A program made the position numbers and the translations under genes. The notes beneath the pieces were generated by a model. It was given only the letters and a program-made list of their open reading frames with translations, was not told the origin of the DNA and searched no databases. A DNA stretch of 64,000 bases from Nocardia suismassiliense (lineage in GTDB: Bacteria; Actinomycetota; Actinomycetes; Mycobacteriales; Mycobacteriaceae): the NCBI RefSeq assembly GCF_900269665.1, contig NZ_LT985361.1, positions 1,626,429 to 1,690,428 on the forward strand, read 5' to 3'. Positions 1-8,778 of this stretch are shown one piece after another (within the stretch, counting starts at the first letter, position 1; every line of letters starts with the position of its first letter).

Positions 1-86
1 TGGCCGGGCGGCGGGTGGGCAGACCTCGCCCGATAACGTTGACAGGTACCGGAGATCCCGGTGCGCAACCAAGAGCGGAGGTATCC

Positions 87-1490
87 ATGACCCGCATAGC
101 GATCATCGGTGGCGGACCGGCCGGCTACGAGGCGGCGCTGGTGGCGGCCCAGCACGGTGCGTCGGTGACGCTGATCGATAGCGACGGCATCGGCGGGGCA
201 TGTGTGCTCTGGGATTGTGTCCCTTCGAAAACCTTCATCGCCTCCACCGGCGTGCGCACCGACCTGCGCCGCGCCCGCGATCTCGGGATCACCCTCGATC
301 CGAACCAGGCGAAGGTGCAACTGGCCGAGGTGAACGGCCGCGTCAAGGCGCTGGCGCTGGCCCAGTCCTCCGACATCAGGTCCAAGCTGCAGACCGTCGG
401 CGTCACCGTGCTGGCCGGTCGCGCGGAGCTGACCGACACGTCTACCGGCCTTGCCGCGCATCACGTGCGGGCCGTGCTGGCCGACGGCACCGAGACGACC
501 ATCGAGGCCGAAGTTGTGTTGATCGCCACTGGCGCGAGCCCGCGCGTGTTGCCGGGCGCCGAGCCGGACGGTGAGCGCATCCTGAACTGGCGTCAGCTCT
601 ACGACTTGGAAGAGCTGCCGGAGACCCTGGTGGTGGTCGGCTCCGGTGTCACCGGTGCCGAATTCGTGTCCGCCTACACCGAAATGGGCGTGCGGGTGCG
701 GCTGGTCTCCAGTCGCGACCGGGTGCTGCCCGGCGAGGACGCCGACGCCGCCCTCGTGCTGGAGGACGCGCTCGCCGAACGCGGTGTCGAGCTGGTGAAG
801 CACGCACGCGCGGACGCGGTGGAGCGCACCGCCGAGGGCGTGGTGGTCAAGTTGTCCGACGGCCGGACCGTCGCCGGGACGCATGCGCTGATGACCGTCG
901 GCTCCACGCCGAACACCGACGGTCTCGGATTGGAACGGGTCGGTATCGAACTCGACCGCGGCGGCTACCTGCGGGTGGACCGCGTTTCGCGGACCTCCGT
1001 ACCCGGCATCTACGCCGCGGGCGACTGCACCGGCCTGCTGCCGCTGGCCTCGGTGGCCGCGATGCAGGGCCGCATCGCGATGTACCACGCGCTCGGCGAG
1101 GGCGTCAGTCCGATCCGGTTGAAGACCGTGGCGTCCGCGGTGTTCACCCGCCCGGAGATCGCCACCGTCGGCGTGAGCCAGACCGCGATCGACAACGGTG
1201 AGACGCCGGCCCGCACGGTGATGCTGCCGCTGAACACCAACCCGAGGGCCAAGATGTCGGGCCTGCGCCGGGGTTTCGTGAAGATCTTCTGCCGCCCGGC
1301 CACCGGCGTGGTCATCGGTGGTGTGGTGGTGGCGCCGATCGCGTCGGAGCTCATCCTGCCGATCGCGCTCGCCGTGCAGAACAACCTGACCGTCAACGAC
1401 CTGGCCCAGACCTTCTCGGTGTACCCCTCGCTGACCGGCTCGGTGACCGAAGCCGCACGCCAGTTGATGCGCCACGACGACCTGGACTGA
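87..1490 (+). CDS. lpdA: LpdA-type flavoprotein disulfide reductase / NAD(P)H:quinone reductase
   Basis: Two-dinucleotide-fold FAD/NAD(P) oxidoreductase of 467 aa. Residues 7-16 form the FAD-binding GGGPAGYEA motif, a second GSGVTGAEF nucleotide motif lies in the middle, and GIYAAGDCTGLLPLA is the second FAD motif. The redox site is C39-VLWD-C44, a CxxxxC pair followed by VPSK. The C-terminal dimer region reads YPSLTG where lipoamide dehydrogenases have the His-Glu pair, so it should not act as a lipoamide dehydrogenase. M. tuberculosis Rv3303c, its evident ortholog, is known as a quinone reductase. I chose ATG 87 because GCGGAGG lies 6-7 nt upstream; an in-frame start at 15 would add a 24-residue non-conserved tail. 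A TTGACA hexamer at 39-44 is a possible -35. It is probably cytosolic and monocistronic. Confidence 0.93.
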   Translation: MTRIAIIGGGPAGYEAALVAAQHGASVTLIDSDGIGGACVLWDCVPSKTFIASTGVRTDLRRARDLGITLDPNQAKVQLAEVNGRVKALALAQSSDIRSKLQTVGVTVLAGRAELTDTSTGLAAHHVRAVLADGTETTIEAEVVLIATGASPRVLPGAEPDGERILNWRQLYDLEELPETLVVVGSGVTGAEFVSAYTEMGVRVRLVSSRDRVLPGEDADAALVLEDALAERGVELVKHARADAVERTAEGVVVKLSDGRTVAGTHALMTVGSTPNTDGLGLERVGIELDRGGYLRVDRVSRTSVPGIYAAGDCTGLLPLASVAAMQGRIAMYHALGEGVSPIRLKTVASAVFTRPEIATVGVSQTAIDNGETPARTVMLPLNTNPRAKMSGLRRGFVKIFCRPATGVVIGGVVVAPIASELILPIALAVQNNLTVNDLAQTFSVYPSLTGSVTEAARQLMRHDDLD

Positions 1491-1521
1491 ATGGTCTTGC
1501 GGTTCAGCCGCGTTCGTGCAG

Positions 1522-1540
1522 TGTGAAGTTTTCATTCACA
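1522..1540. repeat. Inverted repeat TGTGAA-N7-TTCACA
   Basis: Perfect 6-bp arms at 1522-1527 and 1535-1540 in the 240-bp gap between lpdA and the secreted protein gene. The spacing (N9 between TGTGA and TCACA) is wrong for a CRP/GlxR site. It may be a weak hairpin behind lpdA or an operator. The rest of the gap shows no convincing gene. Confidence 0.35.
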
Positions 1541-1731
1541 TTGCCCATCAGGCCTACATATGGTTCACTTCCCGCAGAGATGCGATCGGCGGGCGGTCGC
1601 GTGGTTCGGTGTTCGGGGGGATGGATCGTTCCCAGTCGAAACGTCGAATGACCTTCGCGTCGTTCGACGACCGGGCGTCTCGTCAGAGACAACTGAGTGC
1701 GACCGAACACAGGTCGCACCCGGGAAAGGGA

Positions 1732-2817
1732 ATGCGAAAAGTGAAACATCGTAAGCCGAGTCGGGCGCAGCGAGCGATGGCGAGCACCTCGTTGCCACTG
1801 GCCGCCGCGGCCGCGGTGGCCTCTCTCTTGGCGGCGCCGGCGGGGGCAGCTCCCAATGATCCGACCATTCCACCCACCACCGCGCCGCCGAGCCCCGCTC
1901 CGGCGCAGCCAGGGGTGAACGAGGCACCGCCGAGCCCCGATACCACCAAGCCGGATCCGAACAAGCCGGATCCGAACAAGCCGCAGGGTCCGAGCCAGCC
2001 GGGTGTCACCACGCCGGGCCAGCCGGGGGTCAATACGCCGGATCCGGTCATGCCGAATCCGAACAAGGATCCGCGGCTGGCGCAGCCGACCCAGCCGGGT
2101 GTCACCACCCCGCGGATCGCGCCGCTGCCGGTGCCGGGTCAGTCCGGCCAGCAGGGGCAGGCCCAGCCCGCGGTGACGCCGGATACCCCGGACGGCGAGC
2201 AGACGCCGGCCCAGCCCGGCACCACGCCGCAGCAGCCGGGTACGCCGAACACGCCGCCGCGCACCCAGAACACCCCGGGTAGCGACGAGAACACCCAGGC
2301 ACAGCAGCCCGAGACGCTGGTTCAGCCGCAGCAGCCCCGCTGGCAGGCCCCGCGACTGGAAGAGGCCCCGCCCGCACCCGTCGTCGAGATGACCGGTCCG
2401 CACCAGGAGATCGGTGCGAACATCGACGGTGGCGCGCTGCTGCCGGGCCACGTGGCCAACACCCATCACTTCAACAACGAGTCGGGTTACGTCGGCACCA
2501 TCGGGTACCGCACCCCGGCCGGTGCCGGTGAGGCCGGTGTGTCGGTCGAATACGTCGACACCAACACCGTCAAGGTGACCACCTACACCGGTGGTGTCGG
2601 CCTGACCGACAACAAGACGGTCTCCGTCTTCGACACCACCCAGGCCAACCTGGCCAAGGCGGCCGTCGAGAACTGGATCAAGGAACAGCCGGGCGGCGCC
2701 GCGGCACTCGAAGCGGCCGCGCAAGTTAAGCTTCCGCTGCAGCCGGGCGATCTGGCTCCGCAAACGGTCGAAGTGGGTGGCGTGACCACCCAGTGGGGTG
2801 GTTCACTCCAGTACTGA
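1732..2817 (+). CDS. Secreted proline-rich repeat protein, function unknown
   Basis: Exported protein of 361 aa. The basic N-terminus RKVKHRKPSRAQR is followed by an Ala/Leu-rich core and an AGAA|P cleavage-like site, a typical Sec signal peptide. Next comes a long low-complexity stretch rich in Pro, Gln, Asn and Thr, with PDPNK and QPGV(T/N)TP repeats, resembling a cell-wall spanning linker. The last ~145 residues form a compact domain without cysteines, starting near EMTGPHQEIGANIDGG and ending VTTQWGGSLQY. ATG 1732 is preceded by GGGAAAGGGA; GTG 1741 is a close alternative, and longer forms lack both Shine-Dalgarno and signal peptide. I recognise no family for the C-terminal domain. It sits 78 bp upstream of another proline-rich envelope protein gene. 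Confidence 0.8.
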   Translation: MRKVKHRKPSRAQRAMASTSLPLAAAAAVASLLAAPAGAAPNDPTIPPTTAPPSPAPAQPGVNEAPPSPDTTKPDPNKPDPNKPQGPSQPGVTTPGQPGVNTPDPVMPNPNKDPRLAQPTQPGVTTPRIAPLPVPGQSGQQGQAQPAVTPDTPDGEQTPAQPGTTPQQPGTPNTPPRTQNTPGSDENTQAQQPETLVQPQQPRWQAPRLEEAPPAPVVEMTGPHQEIGANIDGGALLPGHVANTHHFNNESGYVGTIGYRTPAGAGEAGVSVEYVDTNTVKVTTYTGGVGLTDNKTVSVFDTTQANLAKAAVENWIKEQPGGAAALEAAAQVKLPLQPGDLAPQTVEVGGVTTQWGGSLQY

Positions 2818-2895
2818 GACGACTGGGGTTGATTCGACGGGTGGGGCGGTCGTTCGCGACCGCCCCACACGTGTGTCTTGGGGAAAGGATTGGGT

Positions 2896-3912
2896 GTGAC
2901 CTCCGACGGTGATCCGAGGGAGAACGAATCCGACGACCAGTCCGCGTCGGATTTCGGACCTCCGGTGGGTGAATTCGGCCCGCCTGTCTCAGAATTCGGT
3001 CCGCCCGTCTCCGAATTCGGCCCGCCGATGGGGGATACCGGTCCGCGCTGGCAGGTGCCGGAGCAGACCGCCGACCATCCCGAGCTGGTGTGGCGGCCCG
3101 CCGCCGACGCGGGGCCGACACCGCCGCCGCAGTACCGTGCGCCTGATTCCGCGGCGGTCGCCGAGCCGCCGCCGGGACCGCCCGCGCCGCCTCGGGTACC
3201 GCCCGCCGATCGCGAGCAGCCCGCGCGAGCTGCCGGGGACCCGGACAAGGACTCGTGGTGGAACCGCCCGACCGATACGGGCAGCGTGCCGAAACCGCCT
3301 CCGTTGAGCGCGCCGGGACTGTCCTGGGCGGATGATCCGATCGCGAAGCGGTTGGCGCCGACCGCGCCGGTCGTGGCGCCGCCGACGCCGCGGAGTTCCG
3401 GTTCGCATACCGGTCGCAACGTGGTCGCAGGCATCCTGGCACTCGTCATCCTGGTGGGATTGACGGTGACGGTGATCATGGTGTCCCGGAACAGCGCTGA
3501 CAGCCCCACACCGCCGGTCGCGAGCACCACCCCGGTGCTGAGTTGTCCGACCACCAAGGACGGCAAGGTGACCCTCGGCAACGGCAGCGGCGACACCGCC
3601 AGCGGAGCAGGCGCGATCCTCGGCTTCCAGTACGCCTTCTATGTCGAGCGCAGCGGTGAGCGCGCCCGCAAGTTCGTCGCCGACGACGCGCTGAACGTGT
3701 CTCCCGCGGCGTCCATTCAGAAGGGCATCGATGACGAGGTTCCCATCGGTACCAGGCATTGCATGCGCATCCTCGAACTGACACCGGGAACCTACGAGGT
3801 GGATCTGCAGGAGTTCCGGCCGGACGAGACCAAGCGGCTCTACAAGCAGACCATCACCACGGTGGAGCGTGACGGCAGGCATCTGCTGTATACGATCGAT
3901 GAGCGCCAATAG
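2896..3912 (+). CDS. Single-pass membrane protein with proline-rich cytosolic tail and small extracellular domain
   Basis: A 338-residue protein. The first ~170 residues are hydrophilic, Pro-rich and contain a tandem FGPPVSE repeat (about four copies near residues 20-45). One hydrophobic helix spans about residues 175-197 (VVAGILALVILVGLTVTVIM). The ~125-residue outer domain has two cysteines (LSCPTT and TRHCMRI) likely to pair. This architecture is common among nocardial and mycobacterial orphan membrane proteins, but I cannot name a function. Start GTG 2896 follows GGGAAAGGA; an upstream in-frame TTG at 2878 would place the Shine-Dalgarno inside the gene. The outer domain may be a ligand-binding or envelope-anchoring module. 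Confidence 0.78.
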   Translation: MTSDGDPRENESDDQSASDFGPPVGEFGPPVSEFGPPVSEFGPPMGDTGPRWQVPEQTADHPELVWRPAADAGPTPPPQYRAPDSAAVAEPPPGPPAPPRVPPADREQPARAAGDPDKDSWWNRPTDTGSVPKPPPLSAPGLSWADDPIAKRLAPTAPVVAPPTPRSSGSHTGRNVVAGILALVILVGLTVTVIMVSRNSADSPTPPVASTTPVLSCPTTKDGKVTLGNGSGDTASGAGAILGFQYAFYVERSGERARKFVADDALNVSPAASIQKGIDDEVPIGTRHCMRILELTPGTYEVDLQEFRPDETKRLYKQTITTVERDGRHLLYTIDERQ

Positions 3913-3913
3913 T

Positions 3914-3943
3914 TCTCAAATATTGAGATATTGGTTTCATATC
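3914..3943. promoter_or_regulatory. Overlapping inverted repeats upstream of the aminotransferase gene
   Basis: TCTCAA-ATA-TTGAGA (3914-3928) is a perfect dyad, overlapping GATAT-N7-ATATC (3927-3943). They lie about 60-90 bp ahead of ATG 4005 in an unusually AT-rich patch starting two bases after the upstream stop codon. This looks like a repressor operator or promoter core; no regulator gene is adjacent. Confidence 0.45.
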
Positions 3944-4004
3944 TTGGTCACCCATATGCGACAGTGGAATCTCGCGTAACTCGGCGTTCCGTTCGGAGGT
4001 TCCC

Positions 4005-5180
4005 ATGTCGCCGACCATTCCACCGCTCGCGGCCAAGCTCGGCGGACTGCAGAGCTCGGCAATCCGTGACCTGCTGAAGCTCACCGCGCGCGCCGAGATC
4101 ATCGGCTTGGCCGGTGGGTTGCCGGATGCGGAACTGATGCCGCGCGAGCGGATCGCGGCTGCCGCGGATACGGCGCTCAGCAGCGCGGGCTGCCTGCAAT
4201 ACACCGAGTCGCCCGGCTGGCGACCGTTGCGCGCGGTGCTCACCGAGCGGGAGTCTTTGCGGCTCGGTAGGTCGGTGACCATCGACGAGGTGTTCGTGAC
4301 CCATGGCTCACAGCAGGCACTTTCGCTGCTGGCCGAGGTGCTGTTGGATCCCGGCGCGCTGGTCGTCGTCGAGGATCCGGCGTATGTCGGTGCGCTGCAA
4401 GTGTTTCGGGCCGCCGGTGCGCGAATCGTCGCGGTGCCGCTGGATGCCGAGGGCATGCGCACCGACGCGCTCGCCGACCTGCTCGCCCGTGGCGAACGCC
4501 CGGCCCTGGTGCACACGGTGAGCAACTTCCACAACCCGGGCGGGGTGACGATGAGCCCGCGGCGTCGCGCCGAACTCGCCGAACTCGCTGACGCACATGG
4601 TTTCTGGGTGATCGAGGATGATCCGTACGGCGAGCTGTGGTTCGACAACCCGCCGCCCGCACCCGTGGCAACCTACTCCCGCAACGTGATTCGGCTGTCG
4701 AGCGCCTCCAAGATACTGGCGCCCTCGCTGCGCGTTGGCTGGATGGTCGCACCGGACCCCGTGTGCCGCGCCGTGGAACTGCTGAAACAAGGTGCGGACC
4801 TATGCGGTTCGGCGCTGACCCAGCAGATCGCCGCCGACCTGCTCGCCGACGAGACCTGGCTGTCCGCCCACGTCGACCACGTGCGCACGGTCTACGGCGA
4901 GCGCGCCAAGTCGCTGGTGCACGCGGTGCGCACCCGCTTCGGCGACCGCGTGCGCTGCACCGACGCCACCGGCGGCATGTTCGTCTGGGCCGACTTCACC
5001 GACGACACCGACACCCAGGCGCTGCTCCCGCGTGCCCTCGAGGCAGGCGTCGCCTACGTCCCCGGCTCCGCCTTCGCCGTCGACGGTGGCTACCGCAACT
5101 CGCTGCGCATGTGCTTCACCACCTCCGACAGCGCCACGCTGACCGAGGCAGTGGACCGACTGGCCCGCGCCGCGCGGTAG
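4005..5180 (+). CDS. PLP-dependent aminotransferase, class I/II (2-aminoadipate/MocR-C type)
   Basis: Fold-type I aminotransferase of 391 aa, close to the usual 390-400. The Schiff-base lysine is in SSASKILAPSLRVGW; NFHNPGGVTMSPRRR and VIEDDPYGELWF are the PLP-pocket motifs of the LysN/MocR-C subfamily. There is no N-terminal winged helix, so it is an enzyme rather than a MocR regulator. Substrates in this subfamily include 2-aminoadipate, aromatic and branched amino acids; the sequence does not tell which. Start ATG 4005 has GGAGG six bases upstream. It converges on glpK with only 4 bp between stop codons, so read-through transcripts would be mutually antisense. Confidence 0.88.
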   Translation: MSPTIPPLAAKLGGLQSSAIRDLLKLTARAEIIGLAGGLPDAELMPRERIAAAADTALSSAGCLQYTESPGWRPLRAVLTERESLRLGRSVTIDEVFVTHGSQQALSLLAEVLLDPGALVVVEDPAYVGALQVFRAAGARIVAVPLDAEGMRTDALADLLARGERPALVHTVSNFHNPGGVTMSPRRRAELAELADAHGFWVIEDDPYGELWFDNPPPAPVATYSRNVIRLSSASKILAPSLRVGWMVAPDPVCRAVELLKQGADLCGSALTQQIAADLLADETWLSAHVDHVRTVYGERAKSLVHAVRTRFGDRVRCTDATGGMFVWADFTDDTDTQALLPRALEAGVAYVPGSAFAVDGGYRNSLRMCFTTSDSATLTEAVDRLARAAR

Positions 5181-5184
5181 CGGG

Positions 5185-6684
5185 TCAGTCCGCCCAGTTG
5201 TAGGTGCGTTCGACGGCCTTGTTCCAGGACTTCCAGTGTTCGTCGCGGTCTTCGGCGGACATGGTCGGCTGCCACGTCTTATCGGCCGCCCAGTTCTCCC
5301 GGATGTCGTCGGTGCCGGACCAGTAGTCGACCGCGAGGCCGGCCGCGTAGGCGGCACCGAGGGCGGTGGTTTCGTTGACGACCGGGCGCACCACGGGCAC
5401 GTCGAGGATGTCGGACTGGAACTGCATGAGCAGGTCGTTGCTGACCATGCCGCCGTCCACCTTCAGCGTGGTCAGTTCGAGGTCGAGCTGCTCGGATTCG
5501 GCGTCGGCGCGCATGGCGTCGACCACCTCGCCGGTTTGAAAAGCGGTGGACTCCAGCACGGCTCGGGCCAGGTGGGCCTTGTTGACGTAGCGGGTGAGCC
5601 CGGCGATCACGCCGCGGGCGTCGGGTCGCCAGCGTGGCGCGAACAGCCCGGAGAAGGCGGGCACGATGTAGGCGCCGCCGTTGTCCTCGACGCTGCGGGC
5701 CAGCGGCTCGATCTCGTCGGCCGAGGAGATGATGCCGAGATTGTCCCGGAACCATTGCACCAGTGAGCCGGTGACCGCGATCGACCCCTCCAGCGCGTAC
5801 ACGGCGGGCTCGTCGCCGAGCTGATAGCAGACGGTGGTGAGCAGGCCGTGCTTGCTGACCACGGGCGTGGTCCCGGTGTTGAGCAGCATGAAATTGCCGG
5901 TGCCGTAGGTGTTCTTGGCTTCGCCGGGGGACAGGCAGGCCTGGCCGAAGGTGGCGGCCTGCTGGTCGCCGAGGATGCCCGCGACCGGAATCCCTTGCAG
6001 CGGACCGGAGCTGATCTCCGCGTACACCTCCGAGGAACTGCGGATCTCCGGCAGCATCGACTCCGGCACCCCGAACTCCGCGCAGATCTCCGAATCCCAT
6101 TGGCGCATATTCAGATCCATCAGCATGGTGCGCGACGCGTTGGTCACGTCGGTGATGTGCTCACCGGTCAGGTTCCACAGCACCCAGCTGTCCATGGTGC
6201 CGAAGCACAGCTCGCCCGCCTCGGCCCGTTTGCGCGCACCGTCGACATTGTCCAGAATCCAGCGCAGCTTCGGCCCGGCGAAGTAGGTGGACAGCGGCAG
6301 GCCGGTGCGCTCCTGATAGCGGGTCGGCCCGATATCGCCGCCGAGTTCGGTGGTCAGCCGGTCGGTGCGGGTGTCCTGCCAGACGATGGCATGGTGAATC
6401 GGCTTGCCGGTGGACCGATCCCACACCACGGTGGTCTCGCGCTGGTTGGTGACGCCGACCGCCGCGATGTCGTCTTTGCTGAGTTTTTGCTGCTTCAGCA
6501 CCTCACCCAGCACGAATTCGGTGTTCTCCCAGATGGTTTCGGCGTCGTGCTCGACCCAGCCCCGGCGTGGAAAGATCTGTTCGTGTTCCCGCTGGGCCAC
6601 GCCGACGACGCGCCCCTGCCGATCGAAAACGATGCAGCGACTCGAAGTCGTGCCCTGGTCGATGGCGGCCACATAGCGACGCAT
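5185..6684 (-). CDS. glpK: Glycerol kinase
   Basis: FGGY-family kinase of 499 aa, the standard length. [11 protein letters not shown] at the N-terminus is the phosphate-1 motif; [27 protein letters not shown] and [11 protein letters not shown] are typical GlpK segments. It converts glycerol plus ATP to sn-glycerol-3-phosphate in the cytosol. It diverges from glpD across about 320 bp, giving a glycerol-to-DHAP module, although no glpF facilitator or GlpR-type regulator is seen. A TAACCT box lies exactly 6 nt before ATG 6684, and there is no Shine-Dalgarno, suggesting a leaderless mRNA. Confidence 0.97.
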   Translation of the reverse strand: MRRYVAAIDQGTTSSRCIVFDRQGRVVGVAQREHEQIFPRRGWVEHDAETIWENTEFVLGEVLKQQKLSKDDIAAVGVTNQRETTVVWDRSTGKPIHHAIVWQDTRTDRLTTELGGDIGPTRYQERTGLPLSTYFAGPKLRWILDNVDGARKRAEAGELCFGTMDSWVLWNLTGEHITDVTNASRTMLMDLNMRQWDSEICAEFGVPESMLPEIRSSSEVYAEISSGPLQGIPVAGILGDQQAATFGQACLSPGEAKNTYGTGNFMLLNTGTTPVVSKHGLLTTVCYQLGDEPAVYALEGSIAVTGSLVQWFRDNLGIISSADEIEPLARSVEDNGGAYIVPAFSGLFAPRWRPDARGVIAGLTRYVNKAHLARAVLESTAFQTGEVVDAMRADAESEQLDLELTTLKVDGGMVSNDLLMQFQSDILDVPVVRPVVNETTALGAAYAAGLAVDYWSGTDDIRENWAADKTWQPTMSAEDRDEHWKSWNKAVERTYNWAD

Positions 6685-7007
6685 TCGTGCAGGTTACTAA
6701 ACACCGAGCGCGCTGTGTCCGATTGCGGCCACGCGGGTCCTCGATGGTCACGCCGGCTTCCCGGCGTCGGGCTCGGGGCGGATTGCCCGCCGGGCCCGCC
6801 GCTGCGCCGGGCTGTGGATCACATGGCCGCCCGCGCCCCGCTCGATTAGGGTCGAGAGCAGTTACCGACGAGTAGCGCTCAACGACACGAGCGACGCCGT
6901 GGTCGAAGAGATCCGTGGCACCTGGCATAGCCTGTAGCAAGAGCGGCTCGATCGAATGCGCGAACAAGACCACTACGTCGTCGACAACGCGGCTGGAGGA
7001 GTCGAGC
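6685..7007. promoter_or_regulatory. Divergent glpK-glpD intergenic control region
   Basis: The 323-bp gap holds no credible gene. It carries the glpK -10 box at the left edge, TGTGGATCACA at 6813-6823 (an 11-bp dyad whose 9-bp core recurs in two other gaps of this window), and the glpD Shine-Dalgarno GGAGGA near 6996-7000. The middle (6760-6840) is very GC-rich. Confidence 0.55.
6691..6696 (-). promoter_or_regulatory. -10 box TAACCT of glpK (leaderless)
   Basis: TAACCT on the minus strand with a 6-nt spacer to ATG 6684, placing the expected transcription start on the A of the start codon. Confidence 0.5.
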
Positions 7008-8771
7008 ATGACCAAGAAACCGGAGTCCCAGTTCCTCGGTCCGGAGCAGCGCGGGACGGCCTGGGAGCGGTTCGGCAAGGACCATTTCGACGTGGTCGTC
7101 ATCGGCGGCGGCGTGGTCGGCGCGGGTATCGCGCTCGACGCGGCCACCCGCGGGCTGAAGGTCGCGCTGGTCGAGGCGCGTGACCTCGCCTCCGGCACGT
7201 CGAGCCGGTCGTCGAAGATGTTCCACGGTGGCCTGCGCTATCTGGAGCAGTTGGAGTTCGGCCTGGTCCGCGAGGCGCTGAAGGAACGCGAGCTCGCACT
7301 GTCCGCGCTCGCGCCGCACCTGGTGAAACCGCTGCGCTTCCTCTATCCGCTCACCCATCGCGCGTGGGAGCGGCCGTACGTCGCGGCGGGGCTGATGCTC
7401 TACGACACCATGGGCGGTGCCAAATCCGTTCCGGGCCAGCGCCATCTCACCCGGATGGGCGCACTGCGGCTGGCTCCCGGCCTCAAGCGCAGCGCGCTGA
7501 TCGGCGGCGTCAGCTACTACGACACCGTCGTCGACGACGCCAGGCACACCATGACCGTGGCCCGCACCGCCGCGCACTACGGCGCGGTGATCCGCACCTC
7601 CACCCAGGTCGTCGGCTTCCTGCGCGAGGCCGACCGGGTGGTCGGCGTGCAGGTGCGCGACAGCGAGGACGGCCGCACCGCCGACATCCGCGCGCACGTG
7701 GTGATCAACTCGACCGGCGTGTGGACCGACGAGGTGCAGGCACTGGCGCATCAGCGCGGCCGTTTCCACGTCCGGGCCTCGAAGGGCGTGCACATCGTGG
7801 TGCCGCGCGATCGCATCGTGAGCGACGCCGCGATCATCCTGCGCACCCCGACTTCGGTGCTGTTCGTCATCCCCTGGGGCACCCACTGGATCATCGGCAC
7901 CACCGATACCGACTGGAACCTCGACCTCGCCCATCCGGCGGCGACCAAGGCCGACATCGACTATCTGCTGGACCGGGTCAACGACGTGCTGGTCACTCCG
8001 CTCACCCACGCCGACATCGACGGCGTCTACGCAGGCCTGCGCCCGCTGCTGGCGGGGGAGAGCGACGAGACCTCGAAGCTGTCCCGCGAGCACGCCGTCG
8101 CCCGGGTCGCGCCCGGCCTGGTCAGCATCGCGGGCGGCAAGTACACCACCTATCGGGTGATGGCCTACGACGCCGTCGACGAAGCGGCACAGGACATTCC
8201 GGCCCGGGTGTCGCCGTCGATCACCGAGAAGGTGCCGCTGCTCGGCGCCGACGGCTACTTCGCGCTGGTCAACCAGACGGTGCAGCTGGCCGAGGCGTAC
8301 GGCGTGCACCCGTACCGGATCAAGCACCTGCTCGATCGGTACGGCTCGCTCATCGACGAGGTGCTGGCGCTGGCGGACGGCAAACCCGAACTGCTGCAGC
8401 CCATTACCGAGGCGCCGTCGTACCTGCAGGTGGAGGCCGTGTACGCGGCCGCCGCCGAGGGCGCGCTGCACCTGGACGACATCCTGGCCCGGCGCACCCG
8501 CATCTCCATCGAATACCCGGACCGCGGCGCCGACTGCGCCGAGCAGGTGGCTCGCCTCGTCGCGCCGGTCCTCGGCTGGGACGAAGCCGAAATCGAGCGG
8601 GAGATAACGACTTACCGCGCACGCGTCGAGGCCGAGATCCGTTCGCAGACCCAGCCCGACGACGACTCCGCCGATGCGCTGCGCATCGCCGCCCCCGAAC
8701 CGCGCCCCGAGATTCTGGAGCCGGTGCCGGTGGACGGCGTGCACAAGGCTGTGCGGCAACCGAATCGGTAG
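7008..8771 (+). CDS. glpD: Aerobic FAD-dependent glycerol-3-phosphate dehydrogenase
   Basis: 587 aa. VVIGGGVVGAGIALDAATRG is the FAD motif, followed by the GlpD signature ASGTSSRSSKMFHGGLRYLE. AGGKYTTYRVMA is the conserved FAD-site segment, and a C-terminal DAO_C helical domain follows from about residue 420. It oxidises glycerol-3-phosphate to DHAP and passes electrons to the quinone pool at the inner face of the membrane. ATG 7008 has GGCTGGAGGA upstream; an in-frame start at 6915 would add 31 unconserved residues. It converges on the histidine kinase gene, 7 bp apart. The neighbouring lpdA/glpD order matches M. tuberculosis Rv3303c/Rv3302c (glpD2), separated here by four extra genes. Confidence 0.96.
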   Translation: MTKKPESQFLGPEQRGTAWERFGKDHFDVVVIGGGVVGAGIALDAATRGLKVALVEARDLASGTSSRSSKMFHGGLRYLEQLEFGLVREALKERELALSALAPHLVKPLRFLYPLTHRAWERPYVAAGLMLYDTMGGAKSVPGQRHLTRMGALRLAPGLKRSALIGGVSYYDTVVDDARHTMTVARTAAHYGAVIRTSTQVVGFLREADRVVGVQVRDSEDGRTADIRAHVVINSTGVWTDEVQALAHQRGRFHVRASKGVHIVVPRDRIVSDAAIILRTPTSVLFVIPWGTHWIIGTTDTDWNLDLAHPAATKADIDYLLDRVNDVLVTPLTHADIDGVYAGLRPLLAGESDETSKLSREHAVARVAPGLVSIAGGKYTTYRVMAYDAVDEAAQDIPARVSPSITEKVPLLGADGYFALVNQTVQLAEAYGVHPYRIKHLLDRYGSLIDEVLALADGKPELLQPITEAPSYLQVEAVYAAAAEGALHLDDILARRTRISIEYPDRGADCAEQVARLVAPVLGWDEAEIEREITTYRARVEAEIRSQTQPDDDSADALRIAAPEPRPEILEPVPVDGVHKAVRQPNR

Positions 8772-8778
8772 CGTCGGC

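Noticed and set aside
1522..1540. CRP/GlxR site behind lpdA
   Set aside because: The dyad spacing is N9 between TGTGA and TCACA rather than N6.
1930..2110. Possible CRISPR-like repeats in the proline-rich gene
   Set aside because: The repeats are short, in frame and encode PDPNK/QPGV; there are no unique spacers of constant length.
1504..2763. 419-codon minus-strand frame opposite the proline-rich gene
   Set aside because: The opposite strand has a signal peptide, ribosome site and repeat logic; the minus frame has only Arg/Gly runs.
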